Of a stretch of DNA of 64,000 nucleotides, positions 23,201-35,200 are shown piece by piece. The DNA is from Ostrinia nubilalis. Its lineage: Eukaryota; Arthropoda; Insecta; Lepidoptera; Crambidae. Made by a program: the position numbers and the translations under genes. Within the stretch, counting starts at the first letter, position 1, and each line of letters starts with the position of its first letter. The stretch is from assembly GCF_963855985.1 (NCBI RefSeq), contig NC_087108.1, positions 10,248,001-10,312,000 of the forward strand, given 5' to 3'. A model generated the notes under the pieces. It was not told the DNA's origin. It was given only the letters and a program-made list of their open reading frames with translations, and did no database searches.

Positions 23201-26200
23201 ATTGATCAATTATTTTGTGGCGCAGCTTCCACACGCTGGGAACCGAAATGATCGTCACCAAGGCCGGAATTTGATGATGCTCTATTGTTTTTGGTCTGTT
23301 TCTCAACTCACAAGCGCCCATCGCAGTCTTTTGTTTTCTTTTCACATAATATTTTGGTCACTGGCGTTGTGATGTAGGGATTTTATCATTGATGCTCACT
23401 AGTTATTCTGAGATTCAGTAGTTAGTAGTTTTCTGAGATGACCTTGATCTCATCATGATTGTCTTTTTAAACGTCCAAGACTGTCCTTGGTTTGATCAAC
23501 TTTTAGTCCGTACTTTGTTGTTTGATTTTATCTTAACCTTAACCTTTTTTACCCGGTGTACTTCGAGAAATATCTATAAGTCCAGGGCAGTCACTCTAAG
23601 CCTCATCCGCAGTTTTCTCTGCAGGTGTCCTCGCAGAATGTCACGCTGCACTCTGCAGTTGCAAGATGCACCGCGAGCCTGGAGCTAGCAGCGCTCTGGC
23701 GTAGCTTCCACGAGCTCGGAACTGAAATGATCGTCACCAAGGCTGGGAGGAGGATGTTCCCAGCACTGCAAGCTAGATTGGGAGGGCTACTGCCGAATGC
23801 TGATTACTTGTTGCTGGTCGATTTTGTGCCGCTCGACGATAAGCGGTATCGATATGCTTTTCACAGGTGAGTGTTAGCACTTTTGAGAAAGATAACTTTA
23901 TTTTGCTTTATCTAATGCTACTTTTGATATTACCATTCCTTGATGCCATTCTTACATTTGCTTCAGTTATGGTCACACAAGTGCAGCTAACTGAATTAAA
24001 ATATCGTATGAGTCCCTGTACTGACAGTTTTAAATTTCTGATGTCATTATATGGAAAAGCATCAATATACGTCATTATTTTACCCGTAGGCCTAGGACGC
24101 GCGCTACCACAGAATAAGTAATAGTACCAAGCGCTACGATACATTTTTATCGATTTTAAAGTCATACATTTGTCGTCTAAAATCGGAGATTAGATTTTGT
24201 CATGGCGCGCATCTTAGTTTGGCAGGCTTCTGATAAGCATCTCGATATTTAAACTCATATTATCAAAGAAGTCTAACATACATTGTTTGTCCAGCTCAAG
24301 CTGGGTAGTAGCGGGTAAAGCAGACCCGGTATCCCCGCCACGGATCCACGTGCACCCGGACTCGCCTGCGCCCGGCGCCCACTGGATGAGGCAGCTCGTC
24401 TCCTTCGACAAGCTCAAGCTCACCAACAACCAGCTGGACGATAATGGACACGTGAGTTACTGACAAGTCTGACAACTGACATTGTACACGTTGAACTAGA
24501 ACCGAACTGTGGATCAATTACGGATCATAAGATCCTTTATGGCCTATCTAGCTTTTGTAGGTAGCAATTGTAACTGGACCTAAATTGAAATATGTATTGT
24601 TATTTTCACGGTAGGGTAGGATAGTTTAGAAATATGCCATTTGGTCATTTATCAAGAATTGAAATTGAGATCGCCAAAGGCATTTGGACATTTTGGACAT
24701 TGGCAAAATTGGCGAGGCACAAGTTATCCTGAATTAGGTACCTAATAACATTTATGTAATGAGTTATGGGTTGTTTCTTTATAGGGATATACTTTTATCA
24801 GGATGACAGGGTCAGCTAGTGTTAAATAAATATCAATTTTATGTTGCCCGAGTTGTTAAGAGTTCTGTTTTTATCAAGCTTCGTGGTATGTTCTCCATTC
24901 GTAGATAATCCTGAACTCCATGCACCGCTACCAGCCTCGTTTGCACGTGGTGTACCTCCCGGCAGAAGGGCAGAACGCGGCGCCGGGCGTGGTGCCCTTC
25001 AGGACCTTCGTCTTCCCAGAGACCGGCTTCACGGCCGTCACCGCTTATCAGAACCATAGGGTGAGTGCCTTGTGAATATTGTTTTTAAAACAGTTTCATT
25101 TTTGTGTTGTGTGAGCTTGATAGCGGTCGCTAGGCTGAAGCCAGATGATAGGTACCAGATAAGCGTATGTGTAAGTCAGAAAGTATCAATACAGGATAGC
25201 TACATTAAGAGAATATCTAGTAGAGGTGCCCGGGGTGGTGCCCTTCAGGACCTTCGTCTTCCCAGAGACCGGCTTCACGGCCGTCACCGCTTATCAGAAC
25301 CATAGGGTGAGTGCCTTGTGAATATTGTTTTTAAAACAGTTTCATTTTTGTGTTGTGAGCTTGATAGCAACCGCTACGCTGATGACAGAAGATAGGTACC
25401 AGATAAGCGTATGTGTAAGACAGAAGGAGGATAGCTATGTCAAAGAGAGTATCTAGTAGAAGATACCCGGGGTGGTGCCCTTCAGGACCTTCGTCTTCCC
25501 TGAGACCGGCTTCACGGCCGTCACCGCTTATCAGAACCATAGGGTGAGTGCCTTGTGAATATTGTTTTTAAAACAGTTTCATTTTTGTGTTGTGTGAGCT
25601 TGATAGCGGTCGCTAGGCTGAAGCCAGATGATAGGCACCAGATAAGTATCTATATCTAGCTATGTGAAAGAGAGTATCTAGTAGAGGTGCCCGGCGTGGT
25701 GCCCTTTAGGACCTTCGTCTTCCCAGAGACCGGCTTCACGGCCGTCACCGCTTATCAGAACCATAGGGTGAGTGTCTTGAGTATATTGTTTTTAAAGCAG
25801 TTTCATTTTTGTGCTGTGAGCTTGCTAGCGGTCGCTAGGCTGAAGCCAGATGATAGGCACCAGATAAGTATCTATATCTAGCTATGTGAAAGAGAGTATC
25901 TAGTAGAGGTGCCCGGCGTGGTGCCCTTTAGGACCTTCGTCTTCCCAGAGACCGGCTTCACGGCCGTCACCGCTTATCAGAACCATAGGGTGAGTGTCTT
26001 GTGAATATTGTTTTTAAAACAGTTTCATTTTTGTGTTGTGTGAGCTTGATAGCGGTCGCTAGGCTGAAGCCAGATGATAGGCACCAGATAAGTATCTATA
26101 TCTAGCTATGTGAAAGAGAGTATCTAGTAGAGGTGCCCGGCGTGGTGCCCTTTAGGACCTTCGTCTTCCCAGAGACCGGCTTCACGGCCGTCACCGCTTA

Positions 26201-29200
26201 TCAGAACCATAGGGTGAGTGCCTTGTGAATATTGTTTTTAAAACAGCTTCAGTTATGTGCTGTGAGCTATTAGCGATCGCTATGCTGAAGCCAGATGATA
26301 GGTACCAGATAAGCGTATGTGTAAACCAGAAGGTATCAAGGCAAGATAGTTATGTTTAAGAGAGTATCTAGTAGAAGATGCCCGGGGTGGTGCCCTTCAG
26401 GACCTTCGTCTTCCCAGAGACCGGCTTCACGGCCGTCACCGCTTATCAGAACCATAGGGTGAGTGCCTTCTGAATATTGTTTTTAAAACAGTTTCATTTT
26501 TGTGTTGTGTGAGCTTGATAGCGGTCGCTAGGCTGAAGCCAGATGATAGGTTCCAGATAAGCGTATGTGTAAACCAGAAGGTATCAAGGCAAAATAGTTA
26601 TGTTTAAGAGAGTATCTAGTAGATGTACCCAGGGTGGTGCCCTTCAGGACCTTCGTCTTCCCAGAGACCGGCTTCACGGCCGTCACCGCTTATCAGAACC
26701 ATAGGGTGAGTGCCTTCTGAATATTGTTTTTAAAACAGTTTCAGTTTTGTGCTGTGAGCTTGATAGCGGTCGCTAGGCTGAAGCCAGATGATAGGTACCA
26801 GATAAGCGTATGTGTAAACCAGAAGGTATCAAGGCAAGATAGTTATGTTTAAGAGAGTATCTAGTAGAAGATGCCCGGGGTGGTGCCCTTCAGGACCTTC
26901 GTCTTCCCAGAGACCGACTTCACGGCCGTCACCGCTTACCAGAACCATAGGATACTCACCCTATCTCTTGTGTCTTGTGAATCATCACTATTCATCATCA
27001 TAATTTTATCCACAGGATGTCTATTCTGAAGGTAGGCTTTCCCCAATGATTTCCAGTTGCCACCAGCATCCAACTTCTCCTGAAATTTCTATGAGGTCGT
27101 CAGTCCACCTTGTGGGCAAAGTGTGGGCCTTGTGAATATTGTATTTAAAAAAGTTACAGTTTTTCGGTAAGCCTGATAGTGTTCTCTAATACGAATTCAG
27201 AAGGTACCTGATAAGTGTGTACGTGTAGGTACGTGTTCAACGTTGACAATAATAATTTCAGTACAATTTCTAATGTAAAAGTTGAATATTCACATTTTCG
27301 TTCCACGTAAAATGAAACTAAACTTATCTTTTACAGATAACGCAACTAAAAATAGCGAGCAATCCGTTTGCAAAAGGGTTCAGAGACTGCGACCCCGATG
27401 ACTGGTAAGTCCATCTTTCACTTTTTTGACTAAGCTAACTAAATTAGTATAAATACCGGGTGATTTTGTAATCAGTCAAGCGTAGCGGATAAAAATAATT
27501 AAATATGACAAAAAAGTTTTTTTTTCACGTAAAAAGATTAAGTTACTGATTCTGAATTTTGGATAAAAAATTTGGATACTGATTGCAATTTGCAAAGTCA
27601 CCCTGTACTTATGTACCTAATCAAATTAATTTCGTGTTATTTCGAAATGTACCACTATCAAAATAAACTTTAAAGACAACTTATACAGTAATTAAGCGGA
27701 CAGATGAACACAATTATGAGGAAACTAAAATTTTACGAACCATCAATTTCAAAGTTTGAGCGCCGCCATTTTTTCTTTTTAGCGGGAGCGGGAAACGAGG
27801 CATGTCCGCCATAACTGTCCCCGTAACTCTTTACTCTATGGCTGCGTCGTAAAAGTAAATTGTCACCGGCTGTTGAAACTCTATGTCCTTGCGTTGTGAA
27901 CAGTTTTAGTTGGGACATTTTGTTTTGTAGTGCGTTGATTCATTATTGTTGTGACATGGAGGATGTTACAGAAATGTGGCTTCGTTTATTTAAACATAAA
28001 AGAGTTTTATGAGGTTGGGGTAAAAGTGGTGGATGGATTGATAGTTTATGAGGGATATAGCTACAGGGTGGTCGCCGTGGTGACATTAATAAGGGCTATA
28101 TTTCACCGGGACACCATGGCGGCGCAACCAGTCGCGCGTTACCAACAAAATGTACCTATACAGCTCTATAGAGAGTTACTCACCTGGTGTCCGTTTGGTT
28201 GCGCAAAGCTGTATACATTTTGTTGGTAGCGGCGACTGGTTGCGCCGCCATGGTGTCCCGGTGAAATATAGCCCTAACTATGAGCGCTCTAGCTACAGGG
28301 AGTCGTTTGATTAAAATATATTGAGCGTAATAAGAACGTTAAAACTAAATCTACAGAATTATAGGTCTAACACCTAACTTACTCAGTGCCTGAGGTATGG
28401 GAGCGGCACAGGAGGGTGTTTTTGCGACGTCAAACCTACTTACCTTACCATCGATATACAGGGTGTTAGGTAAATGGGTATATGAGCCGACACTAGCCCA
28501 TGTTAACATGGTCATATAAATGGTATGGTGAAGTCAGAAAATTGATATCTTCATTTTAATTATTTTAATTTTCATACAAATCGGATTTTATCAAATTTAT
28601 TTTGTATGAAAATTTAAAAAAATTAAATCATGATATCAAATTTCTGACTATACCATACCATTTATATGACCATGTTAACATGGGCTAGTGTCGGCTCATA
28701 TACCCATTTACTTAACACCCTGTATATTTATGATACATGTATATTATTACTGAGATAATAGAGAGAGACACGCATAATAGAAATACCAGGCATAAGGATA
28801 AACTTTACTTACCTCAATCAAGAATAAAAATGTTAAATACCAGCTCCTACTACATGTCAGTGAAACTATACAACAAACTTCCTGAACACATAAAAACCGA
28901 ACCTAACATTAAACGCTTTTCTAAAGCTCTGAGACAATATTTAATACCTAAATGTTTCTACTCAATTAACGAATATCTAACAACTAACCACCGAAAATGT
29001 CTCTAGATACTTTAATTTGTAATCTGCTTATTTTTTTATTCTTTCGCATCGAAGTATGCATATGTTTACATCTCATATTATGTATAATGTATTATGTATA
29101 GCCGTACAGTAACTCTGTTGCAATACCTCCTAGGTCACTAAGTCTTAAGCCCATGTGTATGTAATTTCCACCATTACAATAATTGTCACTTAGTACGCAA

Positions 29201-32200
29201 TAAAGATTTGAATTTGAATTTGAAACGAGACTACAGAATAGCTTTAGATTTGTATGCTCTGTCAAGTCATAATATGTGATTGTCACCCCTTCCTTGCCGC
29301 TCAAATACCGCAGGTACTGACTGAGTTAGCACTAAAAAAACTCATTAAAACTCACAAAAAGTCTTTTTTGAACCTCCAGGCCTAGGGTACTCCAAAAATA
29401 CTAGTGTAGGTATGCCTAAAATTACTGCTGTTTCACCTGCATATACTAAAGAACGAAAGAAAGAAAGAAACATTTATTGCCACGGACATCACAAAAGACA
29501 AAAGAGGTAAATAAAAAAAAAGCAAATAAGACAGAGATGACATAACACATACAATGGAAGAGAAAGTAAACTGAGCAGTGCCACCCTGTCGCACAGCGAT
29601 GCCCATCGCAATGGGACCCCACTCAGCATATGCCGTGGCCCCCGGTGAGGGCCACGACGCTGGTTTTCAGTGTGCCCCAACTATGGTGTGTGTACTACTA
29701 AATCTTCTCCAAAATTAGCTAGGTCTACACTCTACATAGTTTTGTCTAGACTTTACATAAACATTAGCAACCAATCAGCAGTGTTTGCAGCTGAATAATA
29801 GTGCTTCTGGTACGCTTCAGCTCGCTATTGGTGCATAAAATGGGTGTTTGTGTTGGCGTGAGAAACGCTGCTCGTAAAAATGTATACGGGTTGCTTTATG
29901 TAATGCAATGATCTAATTTTGGTTGTTACATTGTAGATTAGTTGTAGGTGTTACGTTGTATATCTCCAAATGATATAATAGTTATTGTAACTTCAGTAAG
30001 TTACATTAATTTAGAAATAAAGTTTGGGTCTTTTATCTACTCGTTATCTAGGAACTCTAAGTTGTACAATATAGGTACTTATTATTAGATGGAATTGGAG
30101 TTAAAACTTAAATACCTGCCTTTATGGTCTAAAAAGTACTATCTAAAACTTTTCTATTTTATCAATAGTTGACTGATAGACAATGCATGTTACAATTTTG
30201 CGCATTAGTCGTATATGGATATGGGAGCCCTTTAGACCTGTCACACACTTAAAATGTAAGTCTTCGGAAGCCTACCTAATTAAGTTTCTACAAGAGTTTC
30301 AAGAACCCTTTTTCAGCCTCTTACAATAGCTATTTTTAAGCACCCATTAAACTTTTACAACTAAAACAATGTAGCCATAAGTACCATCCATTCAATCTAT
30401 AAACAACGCTACCATAAACAAAGATTGTTTACCACCGCGCGTTACTGCCGTTCTGGCCGCTGCATTGGCTACTCGAGGGAAATTAATTCAGCAGGCGGTT
30501 ATTCTCCCGCTGTACAAGTTTGTAGCTGACCAATCACTGAGTTGGAATGTGTATTCTTCTTTGCTGTGAATTTGGAAGTGACGAAAAAAATAAAATTAAT
30601 GCTATACATATTAATTGCTACGCAGTAGCTGAAAGACACTTAAAATAGCTTTCAAATTCTTTCAAGTATTTAACCGATTCAAGTTTCAAGTTTTTAAAGT
30701 TGAAAAGACTTTGAAAATGTACTTATTTAGTATTATTTGTGTTAATAAAAAAAAACCTATTTCTTTTACTTTTTAATGCATTGATTAAGGAGTTGGTCTT
30801 ATTTTTTGCTAACATTAATTTTTGTTTTGTTTTTAACCGACTTCCAAAAAAAGGAGGAGGTTCTCAATTCTTGTAGTCATCTATCATAGTCATCTAGCCT
30901 AGGACAAGAAACAAATTATGTGCTAAGATAAACTATGTTTATGATTTTCAAAAAGTTATCATAAGATATTCAATGACAGTTAATTAGCTTTCTGGAAATA
31001 TGACCATGATCCTTGCAGCCCGCCCAGTAGGCGGGGTCGTATTACGGCCTCCGTGTTAATCCTCTATTTTGACAGCCCACGACAAATGGCTATCGCACGA
31101 CAGTCCCAGATATTAATCGATCTCACCAGGAAGACATTCAAATTTATAATTCACGCTTTTTGTCCCGTTCCGCCATCCTTTTTTGTCCCGCTCCAATGTT
31201 TGTACATGTGGCGATCAGTTTTTTCGCTGTCTTCGGCGACGTAATAAATGGCCGTGTTTATTTTTGTAGGACTTATCTAGCTTGGCTTTTAGTCATTATA
31301 AGAAACTGAACTCCCATTCATCAGTTTTTGTTCTGATTTTCGGGGAATCGGTTGATTGATTAATTTATATTTTTACAGGTTCACTTATTGGTAGCAAAAA
31401 CTAAATTATGGATCGTTGAAAAACACGGATGTTATTTAAAACAATGTTTATATTCGGAATTAAGGAGTACGCAGTGTTGAAATTGAAGCGAAAAAAGCCC
31501 TAATAATATTGTCACTGTTGGGTTTGTAACCCCATGTTTTATGGTGAACCCATTCCTAGCATGAGCATGATATATTTAACTTAGCTTTTTAGCGGTTAGC
31601 GGGAATCTGGGCAAACTTGACCGTCACTGGATAGGTTTTTGTTGGCGGTCAAGCTGTAAATCCTTACTATCCAGAAGTATCAGCGATGGGAGAGATGGAA
31701 ATAGACCCGTTATAGCATCATTTTGCGTTCTAGGAACTAAGAAGCTGCTATTCGTAGTCTTTTTGTGGGTTTTTGCCCCCATCATGGTTACTTAAGTCTC
31801 AAACATAAGTTTATCCTTCTAGTCTCCCAGTACGCATTTACAGGGCAGATATTATTATGTACCATACTAGTCTGCATCCCATTTAGCACCAGGATTGTGG
31901 TCGGCCTGCCTTTTTACCCATAAAAAACATCTTTTCATCGGTTTATACTCTCATCATCGTCACGTCAGTCTCAAATGCACCATTATACTTCCAGTCCCCC
32001 CGACCAGACTCAACAGCGAGGCACTCCTAGACGCCGTGAGCCGTCAGCCCCAGAGCCCTGCCCTCAACTAAGTCAGCCGTACGCTGCGGAACCCAGCGCG
32101 TGCGGACCTTTGTACGCTACCCATGCTCACCCAGTACGGTAAGTAAAAAGTATCATCTTATATCTTATCTATATACAGGGTGTCCCGTAATGTAACGTCA

Positions 32201-35200
32201 AGCCGGAACTGGGTGTTGAGGCAAGTTGTGCTGGTTATTAGAAAAATAAAAATAAAAAATCTATGTGGCATATTTTAAAAATAATAGGCATTTAAAAAAA
32301 ATAAAAAAATTCTACTCCAGGTGACGGTCCTTTTGCTCGTGTTGCCACAAATCTTCACTTTTTCCAAATTTTTTTTTGTTATGTAACCCTGAATAATGCT
32401 TCTCTAAATTGTTATCAAAATTACAAAACCAGCTGCTCCAGCTTGGATGAAAAAATACATTATTCCCAAATTAAATTTCAAAATAAAAATTTTGCCTAGT
32501 TTAAACTGACTGTACTGAAAAAAAAATGTACTACGCTAGTGTGGCAAGTGACGTCATAATTTGGCGCATTTAGTAAGGATTCCAAAATGGTATAACACTT
32601 GGTAAATTTTTGCTGTAATTGTCGACAATTTTTGGTTTTTTGGAAATAGTCCCGTTTTTAACTTTATCTACCTTGGTTAAAAATTATTATTCTAATGTGC
32701 CCAAAATTCAAGTTTCTGTGACTGACTACCGTACAGTCAGTCACAGAAACTTTTGTCACCATGACAGTAATTAGTAGTTGACATACTGTGACAAAAGTCA
32801 CCCGTGCGCGCGCGCCTTTACTACCTGCTCTGCCTGCACTTGTACTTGGTAACAGGGATAATAAGGATATGAAGTTTCGGTTATGGATACGGTTACGGAT
32901 ATTAGAATAATATTATACCGGTTTCGGTTACGGTCACGGATATGAAATAATTTCAGATTATCCGAAAGTCTCGGATAATTTCGGATACGGAATTATTAGA
33001 ATTTCAAAAATGTAGGTATAATACAAATAGCAAGATGCTGCGTGAGCGTGAACCACATAGCTACTTTATGTACCAACTAAGACGACACCTATGTATGATA
33101 AAGGTAAAACAGGCTGGCATTTTAGATGGTGCCAGCGAATGCCAGACAAGTTGGTAACAAATATTAAGATTTAAGGTACAATTCCAAGACGGGCCGCCGG
33201 ACCGCAAACTGCAACCGCAAACTGCAAAACTATGAAATCGGCAGCGCGGCATTGCAGCTGCGGCGTGTATACTGCAGATTTCATAGAGTTTTGCAGTTTG
33301 GCCTATATCCGAAACTATCCGTAACTTTTGAATCAGTTTCGGTTACGGTTATGGACATTTTTTTATTTCGGATATCCGATACTTTCGGTTACGGTTACGG
33401 ATATCCATAACATCCCTGCTTGGTAAGATGGCCCTCTCCGTCCCGCTCATACCTTTTAAAATGGCTTCTCCACCTCACTTAAGCCAGAAACTTGAATTTT
33501 GGGCACATTAGAATAATATTTTTAACCAAGGTAGATAAAGTTAAAAACGGGATTATTTCCAATAAACAAAAATTGTCGACAATTACAGCAAGATTTTACA
33601 AAGTGTTATACCATTTTGGAATCCTTACTAAATGCGCCAAATTATGACGTCACTTGCCACACTCGCGTAGTACAATTTTTTTTCAGTACAGTCAGTTTAA
33701 ACTAGGCATAATTTTTATTTTGATATTTTTTTTGGGAATAATGTATTTTTTTCATCCAAGTTGGAGCAGCTGGTTTTGTAATTTTGATAACAATTTAGAG
33801 AAGCATTATTCAGGGTTACATAACAAAAAAAAAATTTGGAAAAAGTGAAGATTTGTGGCAACACGAGTAAAAGGACCGTCACCTGGAGTAGAATTTTTTG
33901 ATTTTTTTTAAATGCCTATTATTTTTAAAATATGCCACATAGATTTTATTTTATATTTTTCTGATAACCAGCACAACTTGCCTCAACACCCAGTTCCGGC
34001 TTGACGTTACATTACGGGACACCCTGTATATAAATATATATATAAAAGAAAGTCGTGTTAGTTACTCCACTTATAACTCAAGAACGGCTGAACCGATTTA
34101 GCTGAAAATTGTCAGGGAGGTAGTTTAGAGCCAGGAAAAGGACATAGGATACTTTTTATCCCGTTATTTATTGCCATTAAGGCGGAACAAAGTTCGCCGG
34201 GTCAGCTAGTCTATTATATAAAAGAAAGTCGTGTTAGTTACTCCACTTATAACTCAAGAACGGCTGAACTGATTTAGCTGAAAATTGTCAGGGAGGTAGT
34301 TTAGAGCCAGGAGAAGGACATAGGATACTTTTTATCCCGTTATTTATTGCCATTAAGGCGGAACAAAGTTCGCCGGGTCAGCTAGTATATTTATAAAAAC
34401 TGCTGCCTCCCCAACCCGTCTGGCTAGCCATTCTGGGAGTGGGTAGTCAATGCGAAATATCGCTCAACGGTTGGAATGTGCAGGTGTCAAAATGTCCATA
34501 GGGACCGGCTTTTAGTGTGGCAAAAAGTATGAACGTCAAAAAGTCCCAGTGTCAAAATGTACTATCACCATGGTTACAATGGAGTGTAGGCCAAATCCTC
34601 CATTTGCTACTGGTAAATTAGAGGGTCATGCTCCTGCAGTGGAGACTAAATGACCTGATGATGATGATGGTGATAAAAACTGCTGATTCAAGCAAGCTTT
34701 TAATCTCCTCTTTGTACTGCAGAGGTCAATCTCCAATGATGTTTGTCTCTGGTATCAACTTTCACTCATTATTTCAGCCATAGAATGTGCTACTGCTGCG
34801 GACTGCTGAACATAGGCCTCCCCAATGATTTCAATAGTGACCTGCATCCAGCGCCTTCCACCTTTTTCAACCGTCCGTCAAACTTTCACTGATAGGGTTT
34901 TATTTGCGATCAAGCTGTAGATTCTGATTGCACAGAAGTTGCAATAGTAGGAACCATAATCACGTACAACAATGTCCCAATCAAGAGTCTAATGCCCGTT
35001 TTCACCATCAATCCCTCTTTTTTAAGTGACCCCTATGGTAACTCATACCAGGAAGTTTGTTTTCAAAGGGGTTAGGGGAGACTGGCCCAAAGCGGGCACT
35101 CTGCCTAAAGCGGGCACCCCCCTCTAAATTTACACTCATTTGCTCGACTTGTTGTCTTGTCTTGTTAACGTTATCCCCCCGCCCCGCCGCTCCCGCGGAA

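Larger units (their letters stand above)
28365..29330. mobile_element. Older MITE split by a MITE and a LINE
   Basis: The left end at 28365-28445 (TGCCTGAGGTATGGGAGCGG) and the right end at 29225-29330 (GATTTGTATGCTCTGTCA, TGCCGCTCAAATACCGCAGG) together equal the uninterrupted copy at 52036-52205. Confidence 0.7.
27405..31994. other. org-1 intron of 4.6 kb
   Basis: Holds the MITEs, LINE pieces and D1 copy listed. No extra exon was found that begins with G and is a multiple of three, which the Trp codon at the T-box end would call for. Confidence 0.5.

Noticed and set aside
24839..25540. Minus-strand frames over array B
   Set aside because: Antisense of the T-box exon copies.
22085..26951. 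CRISPR-like array interpretation of the direct repeats
   Set aside because: Units are exon copies of a eukaryotic T-box gene with splice sites; no short repeat/unique spacer pattern and no cas genes.
24905..27404. Assignment of the T-box gene to Dorsocross, optomotor-blind or H15/midline
   Set aside because: The residues [34 protein letters not shown] and DCDPDDW match the Tbx1/org-1 class; the other classes differ at these places.
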